Source of the DNA: DATGLE01 sp035294325
Lineage (GTDB): Bacteria > Chloroflexota > Ktedonobacteria > Ktedonobacterales > Ktedonobacteraceae
Length of the DNA: 13,076 nucleotides
Direction: 5' to 3'
Assembly: GCA_035294325.1 (NCBI GenBank)
Contig: DATGLE010000123.1
Location: 1 to 13,076 of the forward strand
In this document: piece after piece, positions 5,373-11,352 of the stretch
Numbering within the stretch: the stretch's first letter is position 1
Layout: each line of letters opens with the position of its first letter
Made by a program: the position numbers and the translations under genes
Notes under the pieces: model-generated
Told to the model about the DNA's origin: nothing
The model's input: only the letters and a program-made list of their open reading frames with translations
Databases searched by the model: none

Positions 5373-7346
5373 ATGAGCGACCCACAGAGCAAGGTCACAC
5401 AAACCCGATCAGCCAGCGCCGTCACGTCTCAGGCTGCGAGCGCTACGACTTCTCGCGTACCGATTGAGCCGGAGGCGATGTTGAGCATCCGCCAGGCATA
5501 CGATGTCGCCCTCGCCCCCGATGGACGGCACGTCGCGTTCACCCTGTCGGCATTCGTGGGCGATCAACAGAAGCCACAGTCGCGTATCTGGATAGTGGAG
5601 ACCTCCGGGAAGGATGAGGCCCGGCCTCTGACCTCCGGGGCCAGAGAAGACGCGCATCCCCGCTGGTCCCCGGACAGCCAGCAGATTGCCTACGTTGCTA
5701 AAGCCGAAGGCGAGAAAGAGAAGCCACAGTTGCATATCATACAGGTACAGGGTGGAGCGGCGAAGCGTCTCTGCACGATGCCCAACGGTGCGAGCGATCC
5801 CGAATGGTCGCCTGATGGCAGCCGTATCGCTTTTATCTCACTCGAAGGTGCGGAGCCATCGGACGATCCCCTTGTCGTGGTTCCTCCTCGCCATCGCCGC
5901 CTGTGGACCTTGCGGCCCGGATTCGACATTCCCGAACCGGTTACGCCGGATAACCTCACGATCTGGGAGTATGCGTGGTCTCCCGATGGGAAGCAGATCG
6001 CCGTCTATTACTCGACGGGGCCTACCGAGTCCGACTGGTACAAGGGGCAAATCGGCATTGTGCCAGCCAGCGGAGGCGCGATACGCCAGATTTCACAACT
6101 GGCAGGGCAGGCGAGCAGTCTGACCTGGCTGCCTGATGGTCGCAGTGTCGCCTACGTGACGGGCAACTGGAGCGACCGGGGACTCGTTGGCGGCGACCTG
6201 TTTGTGCAGGCGGTTGACGGCGGTGAGGCCCGTAATCTTACGCCCAACGGTGAGATCAGCCTGAGCTGGTGCCGCTGGTTCCCCGATGGCAAGCGCCTGC
6301 TCTACGCAGCCTGGTCGGGGGTAACGCATCAGATTGGTCTGCTGGACGCGCAGACTGGCAGCATGGAGACGCTGGCCGACGATTTTGTGATCGGTGAGCG
6401 GTTCGGCCCGCGCTTCTCGTCAACTCCCGATCTCAGGAGTATCGCCGTCACCCATTCCACGCACGACCATCCCTACGATGTGTGGTTCGGCGAACTCACC
6501 GGGGAAGGTGATGCCAGCAGCCATATCGCGTGGCGGCAACTGACGCGGCTGAACCCCATCGCGGAAGAAACACTGGCGATTGCCCCTACAGAGCGGATCA
6601 GCTACGTGAGTGTCGATAGCTGGCAGATCGATGCGCTCTTTACCGCGCCGCTCCATCGCGAGGAGCAGACGCCGCCCCCGTTGGTGGTGCACGTACATGG
6701 CGGTCCATCCACCGCTTACGTCGACGCCTGGAGTGAGTGGGGGCAGTTGCTCGCCTCGGCGGGCTTTGCTGTGCTCGAAGCCAACATTCGCGGCAGCCAG
6801 GGACGCGGAACCGCGTTCTCCGATGCGGTACTGGGCGACATGGGCGGGAAGGATTTTCAGGATCTCATGTACGGTGTCGATTACCTGATCGCGCGCGGCC
6901 TTGTCGATGCCAGTCGAATTGGCATCATGGGCTGGAGCTATGGCGGCTTCATGACAGCCTGGGCGGTGACGCAGACGAATCGCTTCAAGGCGGCGATAAT
7001 GGGCGCGGGTATCTGTGACTATCACAGCTTTCACGCGCAGACGAATATCCCCGACTGGGACAGAATTTTCATTGGCGCTGATATGCTGGAGCATCCCGAA
7101 GCCTATCGCGAACGCTCGGCTATCACCTACGCGGCCCGCGTGACCACGCCCACACTGATCCTCCACGGCGAAAAGGACGAGTGCGTACCCGTCAACCAGG
7201 CGTATGCCTTCCACCGCGCCCTCAAGGAGCGTGGCGTTCCTACCGAACTGGTCGTCTATCCGCGTGAGGGACACGGCCTCAGGGAGAGGGGCCACCTGCG
7301 CGACCTGGAAGAACGGCTGGTGCGCTGGTTTAAACAGTATTTGTAG
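5373..7346 (+). CDS. S9 family serine peptidase (acylaminoacyl / dipeptidyl peptidase type)
   Basis: The 657-residue protein has the two-domain plan of prolyl-oligopeptidase relatives. Five W-S/F/L-PDG repeats with tryptophans at 98, 145, 202, 252 and 302, about 50 residues apart, are blades of an N-terminal beta-propeller (PD40). The C-terminal alpha/beta hydrolase domain has the oxyanion motif HVHGGP (440-445), the nucleophile elbow GWSYGGF (Ser522), HGEKDECVP (Asp602) and EGHGLRE (His634), so the triad is complete. It should release N-terminal acylated or dipeptidyl residues from short peptides. The first 30 residues are Ser/Thr/Ala-rich and not a signal peptide, so it is probably cytoplasmic. 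AAGGAG (5357-5362) is 10 bases before the ATG, with a run of seven T between them. The last 17 bases overlap the convergent TetR gene. Confidence 0.95.
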   Translation: MSDPQSKVTQTRSASAVTSQAASATTSRVPIEPEAMLSIRQAYDVALAPDGRHVAFTLSAFVGDQQKPQSRIWIVETSGKDEARPLTSGAREDAHPRWSPDSQQIAYVAKAEGEKEKPQLHIIQVQGGAAKRLCTMPNGASDPEWSPDGSRIAFISLEGAEPSDDPLVVVPPRHRRLWTLRPGFDIPEPVTPDNLTIWEYAWSPDGKQIAVYYSTGPTESDWYKGQIGIVPASGGAIRQISQLAGQASSLTWLPDGRSVAYVTGNWSDRGLVGGDLFVQAVDGGEARNLTPNGEISLSWCRWFPDGKRLLYAAWSGVTHQIGLLDAQTGSMETLADDFVIGERFGPRFSSTPDLRSIAVTHSTHDHPYDVWFGELTGEGDASSHIAWRQLTRLNPIAEETLAIAPTERISYVSVDSWQIDALFTAPLHREEQTPPPLVVHVHGGPSTAYVDAWSEWGQLLASAGFAVLEANIRGSQGRGTAFSDAVLGDMGGKDFQDLMYGVDYLIARGLVDASRIGIMGWSYGGFMTAWAVTQTNRFKAAIMGAGICDYHSFHAQTNIPDWDRIFIGADMLEHPEAYRERSAITYAARVTTPTLILHGEKDECVPVNQAYAFHRALKERGVPTELVVYPREGHGLRERGHLRDLEERLVRWFKQYL

Positions 7347-7956
7347 GGCGCCCTGGCTCTGGTTGCGGCACAAGATCACGATCAATACAGTCGCGTATAT
7401 GCTCAATCGCGCGCCGTAAATGCACCGCGTCCTGGTAGAGCTTATTCAGCATCTCGGCACCCTCCAGCGTCGCGATTATCACACTGGCCCAGGCGTCCGC
7501 ATCGACGCCCGGGCGGATTTCTCCTCGCTCCATGCCCTTCGTGATAATGTGCCGCACGGTTGAACGCAGCTCGTCCATCGCCCGGCGTGCGCGCTCACGC
7601 AGCGCTGGCTCAGCATCGTCTGACTCAATGGCGGTATTGAGGATGGGACAGCCGCCGGCAATCGGTGGATCGTCTATCCAGTCTTCAAAGTACGCGAGCA
7701 GGGCATAGAGCCGCTCTATCGCGTGCTTCTTACCCGCCAGCTTTGAACGGATACGCTGGTCAAGCATGGCATAGGCGTAATCGAACGCCTCAAGCGCCAG
7801 TTGCTCCTTACTCTTGAAATGATTGTAGATCCCACCCTTCTCCAGCCCTGTCTGCCGCATGATATCAGAGAGCGAGGCGCCAAAGTAGCCTTGCTGGTTG
7901 AAGAGTGGCGCGACGCGCGCCAGGATCATCGCTCGCGTTTGTGTCCCTTTGCCCAT
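7330..7956 (-). CDS. TetR/AcrR-family transcriptional repressor
   Basis: The 208-residue protein has the N-terminal TetR helix-turn-helix. The core is LSDIMRQTGLEKGGIYNHFKSKEQL (about residues 29-53, quoted in part: GLEKGGIYNHFKSKEQL). The ligand-binding half carries GGCPILNTAIESDD (101-114), a signature shared by many LmrA/YxaF-like TetR proteins; the cysteine in that motif may be redox- or electrophile-reactive in some relatives, but that is unproven here. GGAGG (minus strand, 7962-7966) is 5 bases from the ATG. A 16-bp palindrome at 7973-7988 sits at its own predicted start of transcription, so autorepression is expected. Two further copies of the palindrome lie in the acuA-like/cydD divergent region. 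Its 3' end overlaps the S9 peptidase by 17 bases in convergent orientation. Confidence 0.93.
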   Translation of the reverse strand: MGKGTQTRAMILARVAPLFNQQGYFGASLSDIMRQTGLEKGGIYNHFKSKEQLALEAFDYAYAMLDQRIRSKLAGKKHAIERLYALLAYFEDWIDDPPIAGGCPILNTAIESDDAEPALRERARRAMDELRSTVRHIITKGMERGEIRPGVDADAWASVIIATLEGAEMLNKLYQDAVHLRRAIEHIRDCIDRDLVPQPEPGRPTNTV

Positions 7957-7972
7957 ATATTCCTCCGCATTT

Positions 7973-7988
7973 CAGACCGCCTGGTCTG
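7973..7988. promoter_or_regulatory. TetR operator 1 (autoregulatory site)
   Basis: CAGACCGCCTGGTCTG is a perfect 6-bp inverted repeat with a 4-base centre. It lies between the predicted -10 box (7994-7999) and the Shine-Dalgarno of the tetR gene and covers the expected start of transcription near 7987. The same 16-bp pattern recurs at 9284-9299 and 9319-9334. Confidence 0.75.
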
Positions 7989-7993
7989 CTTGT

Positions 7994-8022
7994 AGCGTAT
8001 CAGATCCGTGCGGGGCTGTCAA
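7994..8022 (-). promoter_or_regulatory. Promoter of the tetR gene
   Basis: On the minus strand a perfect TTGACA (8017-8022) is followed after 17 bases by TACGCT (7994-7999) preceded by TGA, an extended -10. The -10 hexamer itself is weak. The predicted start falls on operator 1. Confidence 0.6.
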
Positions 8023-8083
8023 ATTGGCAGTAGTGCAGCCCAGAGCGTATTGAATGTGCGCGGCAGCGCAACGAAAAACAGTG

Positions 8084-8142
8084 CCATTCAAGAGCGGCCA
8101 TCTGTTCTCCGCGCAGCGGAGGCCCTTCCCGTTCTTGATTGG
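8084..8142. repeat. Two-tier hairpin element with GCA apex
   Basis: An outer stem pairs 8084-8097 with 8129-8142 (14 positions, one T-T mismatch and one G-T wobble). Inside it CTCCGC-GCA-GCGGAG (8107-8121) forms a 6-bp GCA-triloop hairpin. The core CCGCGCAGCGG is identical to that at 3087-3097, which is also enclosed by an outer stem, although the outer stem sequences differ. Confidence 0.65.
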
Positions 8143-8181
8143 TCAACATCATCATCGCGCTTATGAATGCATATAACAGGT

Positions 8182-8221
8182 AAAACCGGCGCGATAATGA
8201 GAAGTGACAACCAGCGCCGGT
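8182..8221 (-). terminator. Possible intrinsic terminator of the acuA-like gene
   Basis: Downstream of the minus-strand stop at 8332, the transcript has an 8-bp GC-rich stem (ACCGGCGC 8185-8192 with GCGCCGGT 8214-8221, 21-base loop) followed by TTTT. The long loop and short T tract make it a weak candidate. Confidence 0.35.
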
Positions 8222-8331
8222 AATAAACCCCGGCGTCCCTAGAGGTTCCCTCTATTCTGTCTCTTGCCGACCTTGATTGGTACCATTTATAGTCGCGCGG
8301 TTACGCACATCACCCGGGCGATAGTGAATAA

Positions 8332-8931
8332 TCACATGCCCGGCAGAGTGTCCGATTGCAGCAGGCGGTCATAGAACCGGGAAAGAGCCTTTATATCTAC
8401 ACGACGCCCGAGCCTGGCGAGGAAGATGTTCGCCGGGTCCATACGGATATTTTCCTCGGCGGTGAGGTATTCGGTGAAACCGTAGTGCGCGAACAATTGC
8501 TCAATCATTGAGCGATAGGCGAAGGGCGTCAGTTGCAGTCCCTTCATATCCCAGTGCCACGAAAGTCCCATACCGATGATAATAAGATCTTCAAGGCAAT
8601 CGAGTTCAAACACGAAATTCAGCAATTGACGCGCGATGCCGCGCTGCCTCCAGCCAGCACTCACCTCAATAGCAATCTCGTAGGTGCCCTCCAATCCCTG
8701 CCACCAGTCATCGGCGGGCACTAAAGAGACCTGTCCCGCGATGGTGCCTTCCTGTGTATAGGCCAGGGTGAGTATGCTGTCCGGGCGTTCGGCAATGCTT
8801 TTTAGTAGCTGGTGTTCGCGCTCCGGGGTACGCGCGAAGGCGCGCAGTCCAGAATCGACGGCAAGGCTTGCCACAAAGGGGGCCGAGCAAAAGTCTTGCA
8901 GGAAGAGTGTAGCCTCCGGCATCTTGAGCAT
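8332..8931 (-). CDS. AcuA-like GNAT family N-acetyltransferase
   Basis: From the ATG at 8931 the protein is 199 residues. It has a GNAT acetyl-CoA loop RQRGIA (96-101) after the IAIEVSAGWR strand. Its C-terminal half, with SWHWDMKGL (from about residue 124), an AYRSMIEQLF helix, DPANIFLARLG (165-175) and RRV, is the pattern I know from acetoin-utilisation protein AcuA. Bacillus AcuA acetylates a lysine of acetyl-CoA synthetase and switches it off. No acuB or acuC is adjacent, so the target here is inferred. The frame stays open upstream to an ATG at 9078 (248 residues), but that extension looks non-conserved and has no Shine-Dalgarno. Other candidate starts are 9006, 8991 and 8922, and none has a strong ribosome-binding site. 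It is transcribed divergently from cydDC across a region with two TetR operators. Confidence 0.8.
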   Translation of the reverse strand: MLKMPEATLFLQDFCSAPFVASLAVDSGLRAFARTPEREHQLLKSIAERPDSILTLAYTQEGTIAGQVSLVPADDWWQGLEGTYEIAIEVSAGWRQRGIARQLLNFVFELDCLEDLIIIGMGLSWHWDMKGLQLTPFAYRSMIEQLFAHYGFTEYLTAEENIRMDPANIFLARLGRRVDIKALSRFYDRLLQSDTLPGM

Positions 8932-9052
8932 TCTTTTGTGCTGTACAGCGGAGTTTTTACATGACGATGGCGGCTGACTTGTATGTAGCATAAACGTAGC
9001 TCGCATTCTTTTGATAATATTTGACGGATAAAGTATCAAGCCAGGCAATGGA

Positions 9053-9103
9053 TCACTTCTGTGCGGGATGCCTGGCATCTGTGTTCATGATGACGTTAGC
9101 CAT
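9053..9103 (-). other. Candidate 16-codon leader ORF upstream of the acuA-like gene
   Basis: On the minus strand GGAGGGAG lies 5 to 8 bases before an ATG at 9103 that encodes MANVIMNTDARHPAQK and stops at 9053-9055. This is the best ribosome-binding site in the acuA-like leader, yet it drives an ORF in a different frame from the acetyltransferase. It may be a leader peptide, the remnant of an older start, or chance. Confidence 0.3.
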
Positions 9104-9280
9104 TTCATCTCCCTCCATTGGCCGGCGTGATATTCTAGTTCACTTCGCTCTCAAAAAAAGATGACAGCAAGACGATGGCTGGCGCGTGGGAGAGTGTCCC
9201 TGCTGCTGGACATTGGACTTCCCCTGTTTTCGCAAGCCGTTCATTCGCATATGTTCCTCCCTTTGATATACCCCGTCGCG

Positions 9281-9302
9281 TTTCAGACCGATCAGTCTGA
9301 AA
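9281..9302. promoter_or_regulatory. TetR operator 2
   Basis: TTTCAGAC (9281-9288) is exactly inverted as GTCTGAAA (9295-9302) around a 6-base centre. The core CAGACCGATCAGTCTG (9284-9299) matches operator 1 and operator 3 in spacing and outer bases. It lies about 180 bases before the small ORF at 9103 on the minus strand and about 315 bases before cydD. Confidence 0.75.
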
Positions 9303-9315
9303 TCCATACAAAAAT

Positions 9316-9337
9316 TATCAGACCGTTCGGTCTGATA
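9316..9337. promoter_or_regulatory. TetR operator 3
   Basis: A 10-bp perfect inverted repeat (9316-9325 with 9328-9337) with only TT in the centre; its core is CAGACCGTTCGGTCTG (9319-9334). Its centre is 35 bp from that of operator 2, similar to paired operators in classical TetR control regions. AT-rich flanks (AAAAATTAT, ATTAATTAT) on both sides suggest overlapping promoters, though no hexamer pair is convincing. Confidence 0.78.
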
Positions 9338-9396
9338 TTAATTATCCATATTTCTCGCGCTTTGTCAAGGCTGACATACTCTGGCAAGGCTGGCGC

Positions 9397-9425
9397 ATGA
9401 CTATTACAATACTGACAGGTATTAT
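9397..9425 (+). promoter_or_regulatory. Candidate cydDC promoter
   Basis: ATGACT (9397-9402) and TATTAT (9420-9425) are separated by 17 bases. Transcription from here would start near 9432 and place the 57-base palindrome within the leader of about 185 bases. It lies 60 bases downstream of operator 3, so a repressor there would act from upstream, or another promoter nearer the operator is used. Confidence 0.4.
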
Positions 9426-9477
9426 ATGGGGGCTGAGTATCAAATAACTGCTCGGCGCCTGTGGTGCTTCGCCAATG

Positions 9478-9534
9478 CTGGTGCTGGTGGCGGGTGGGGC
9501 GGGCGCAGCCCGCCCCACCCGCCACCAGCACCAG
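9478..9534. repeat. Long perfect palindrome: 27-bp GC-rich arms, GCA loop
   Basis: Bases 9478-9504 are the exact reverse complement of 9508-9534, leaving only GCA (9505-9507). The left arm is G-rich (GGTGGCGGGTGGGGCGGG) and the right arm is C-rich. The apex GGGCGCAGCCC has the same C-GCA-G closure as the palindrome at 3021-3081, but the stem sequence is unrelated. It begins 141 bases and ends 82 bases before the cydD start. No T tract follows, so it is not a standard terminator. Confidence 0.9.
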
Positions 9535-9615
9535 ACAGATAAGCCACCGAAGATGGCGAGAGACCTGATGGGAAAGTGAACTGATAGAGAAACAAGGCTG
9601 GGAGAATGCAGCCCG

Positions 9616-11352
9616 ATGGATAGAAAATTATTCGCATATTGTACGGCAGCGCGGAGCGGGCTGATTGTCGTGGTTGGCCTGGGCGTGTTGGGCCTGGGGG
9701 CAACCATCGCGCAGATGACTTTTTTAAGCCGTATCGTCAGCCAGGTTCTTCTGATACACGCTCATCTGGAGCAGCTTATGCCGCTGATCCTTCTGCTGCT
9801 GAGTATGATCGTACTGCGGGCCGGACTGGCATGGGGCCGCGAACTGGCCGCGCGCCGCAGCGCGATCACGGTCAAGAGCGAGATGCGCCGCCGCCTGTTT
9901 GCCCATGTGCTGCGCCTGGGGCCATCCTTTTGCCGCCAGGAGCGCACCGGCGAACTGGTTGCGACGCTCAACGAGGGCATCGAGCGCCTTGATGCCTATG
10001 TGAGCCGCTACCTGCCCCAGATAGCCTTGAGCGGCATCATTCCCGCGCTCATTATCATCTTCATCTGGCCGATTGACTGGCCCAGCGCTGCGCTGCTCTT
10101 GATTACCGGTCCCGTGATCCCTTTGATGATGGTGCTGGTCGGTAGTTACTCCGAAAAACACATTCAACGCCAGTGGACGGCCCTCTCGCGACTGAGCGCG
10201 CATTTTCTGGATACAATCCAGGGCCTGGCGACGCTCAAGCTCTTTGGACGCAGCCGGGCCGAGCAGGCGCGTATCACCAGCGTCAGCGAGGAATTTCGCG
10301 AGCGCACGATGAAGGTATTGCGCTATGCCTTCCTCTCAGGGGCCGTGCTCGAATTTATGATCGCCATTGCCATCGGCCTTGTTGCCGTCGTGCTTGGCGT
10401 GAGACTGCTGAACCGCAGCATTCCCTTCGAGCAGGCTTTCCTGGTGCTGCTGCTGGCCCCGGAGTTCTACCGTCCCCTGCGCGAACTGGGCACGCAGCAC
10501 CATGCGGGTATGGAAGGGCGAGCAGCGGGCCGCCGCATGATCGAGATCCTGGAAACGCCGCTGCCACCGCAGGCACAGGAGAGCGAGGAGACCCGGCCCT
10601 CCGGCCCTCTGACGATTGAATGCCGCGACCTGACCTTCACCTATCCAGGCAGCGAGCAGCCGGCATTGCGGCGGGTCAATCTCACGCTGCCCGCGCATAC
10701 CTGTACGGCCCTGATCGGACGCAGCGGCGCGGGCAAAAGCACGCTGGTGAACCTGCTCATGGGCTTCAATGAGGCCGATAGCGGAACGATCACGGCCAAT
10801 GGCGTCCCTCTGGGCGCGCTGTCGCCTGATGACTGGCGGGCATACGTCGCGCTTGTGCCGCAGCGACCATATCTTTTCTCGGGCAGCGTGCGCGCGAATA
10901 TCCAGATGGCCCGCCCGCAGGCCAGCAGTGAAGAAGTCGAGCGAGCAGCGCAACTGGCCGGGGCCGCCGCTTTCATCAAAGCGCTGCCCCGGGGCTACGA
11001 GACCGAAGTTGGCGAACAGGGCGCGCGGCTGAGCGCGGGGCAGGCGCAGCGTATCGCTATTGCGCGCGCCTTCCTCAAGGATGCGCCGCTGCTGATCCTG
11101 GATGAACCAACCTCCAGTCTCGATGCCGAGAGCGAGGCGCTTATCGCGCAGGCGCTCAAACTGCTGATGCGCAACCGCACGGTGCTGGTGATCGCGCACC
11201 GTTCTACCACGCTCTCTGGTGCGGATCAGGTCGTGGTGCTTGATGCAGGACAGGTAGTTGAAACGGGGCAGCCGGAGCAACTGCTGGCGCGCGGCGATAG
11301 CGCCTGTATACGCCTGGTAGGAGCCAGTTATAGACAGGAGGAATGTGTATGA
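9616..11352 (+). CDS. cydD: Thiol reductant ABC exporter, CydD subunit
   Basis: The 578-residue protein is a half-size ABC exporter. The N-terminal 300 residues are the transmembrane domain with about six hydrophobic segments (first at 15-37, later ones near 52-75, 135-152, 155-174 and 241-265). The typical CydD phrase LLLAPEFYRPLRELGT precedes the ATPase domain. The nucleotide-binding domain is complete: Walker A GRSGAGKST (368-376), Q-loop Q416, signature LSAGQ (472-476), Walker B LLILDEP (D496, E497) and H-loop His528. With CydC it forms the inner-membrane exporter of cysteine and glutathione needed for cytochrome bd assembly and external redox balance. GGGAG (9600-9604) is 11 bases before the ATG; an ATG at 9606 stops after five codons. 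It is first in an operon with cydC, 4-base overlap. Confidence 0.93.
   Translation: MDRKLFAYCTAARSGLIVVVGLGVLGLGATIAQMTFLSRIVSQVLLIHAHLEQLMPLILLLLSMIVLRAGLAWGRELAARRSAITVKSEMRRRLFAHVLRLGPSFCRQERTGELVATLNEGIERLDAYVSRYLPQIALSGIIPALIIIFIWPIDWPSAALLLITGPVIPLMMVLVGSYSEKHIQRQWTALSRLSAHFLDTIQGLATLKLFGRSRAEQARITSVSEEFRERTMKVLRYAFLSGAVLEFMIAIAIGLVAVVLGVRLLNRSIPFEQAFLVLLLAPEFYRPLRELGTQHHAGMEGRAAGRRMIEILETPLPPQAQESEETRPSGPLTIECRDLTFTYPGSEQPALRRVNLTLPAHTCTALIGRSGAGKSTLVNLLMGFNEADSGTITANGVPLGALSPDDWRAYVALVPQRPYLFSGSVRANIQMARPQASSEEVERAAQLAGAAAFIKALPRGYETEVGEQGARLSAGQAQRIAIARAFLKDAPLLILDEPTSSLDAESEALIAQALKLLMRNRTVLVIAHRSTTLSGADQVVVLDAGQVVETGQPEQLLARGDSACIRLVGASYRQEECV

Larger units (their letters stand above)
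8023..8331. other. Intergenic region between the two minus-strand genes, with several hairpins
   Basis: The 309 bases between the tetR promoter and the 3' end of the acetyltransferase hold no credible ORF. They contain a small hairpin at 8057-8070 (TGCGC/GCGCA, loop GGCA), the two-tier GCA-apex element at 8084-8142, a candidate terminator at 8182-8221, and a 6-bp hairpin TAGAGG-TTC-CCTCTA at 8240-8254. The 10-mer CTTGATTGGT occurs twice, at 8134-8143 and 8272-8281. Confidence 0.6.
8932..9615. other. Divergent regulatory region between the acuA-like gene and cydDC
   Basis: This 684-base stretch holds two TetR operators (9281-9302, 9316-9337), a candidate cydDC promoter (9397-9425) and a 57-base perfect palindrome (9478-9534). 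On the minus strand it holds two short ORFs with good Shine-Dalgarno sequences: 9053-9103 and 9140-9250. The latter (36 codons, start MRMNGLRKQG) has GGAGG 5 bases before its ATG but looks unlike a conserved protein. No longer credible gene was found on either strand. Confidence 0.6.

Noticed and set aside
6420..7406. 328-codon minus-strand ORF opposite the S9 peptidase
   Set aside because: Antisense shadow of the catalytic domain, which has a complete Ser-Asp-His triad on the plus strand; also crosses into the TetR gene.
9161..9400. 79-codon plus-strand ORF in the acuA-like/cydD gap
   Set aside because: It runs straight through both TetR operators, has no Shine-Dalgarno sequence and its composition does not look like a conserved protein.
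9426..9542. 38-codon plus-strand ORF containing the 57-base palindrome
   Set aside because: No ribosome-binding site, it begins inside the predicted -10 region, and its Gly/Pro-rich second half is just the translated palindrome.
10336..11280. 314-codon minus-strand ORF opposite cydD
   Set aside because: Antisense shadow of the CydD ATPase domain; GC-rich codon bias produces long open antisense frames here.
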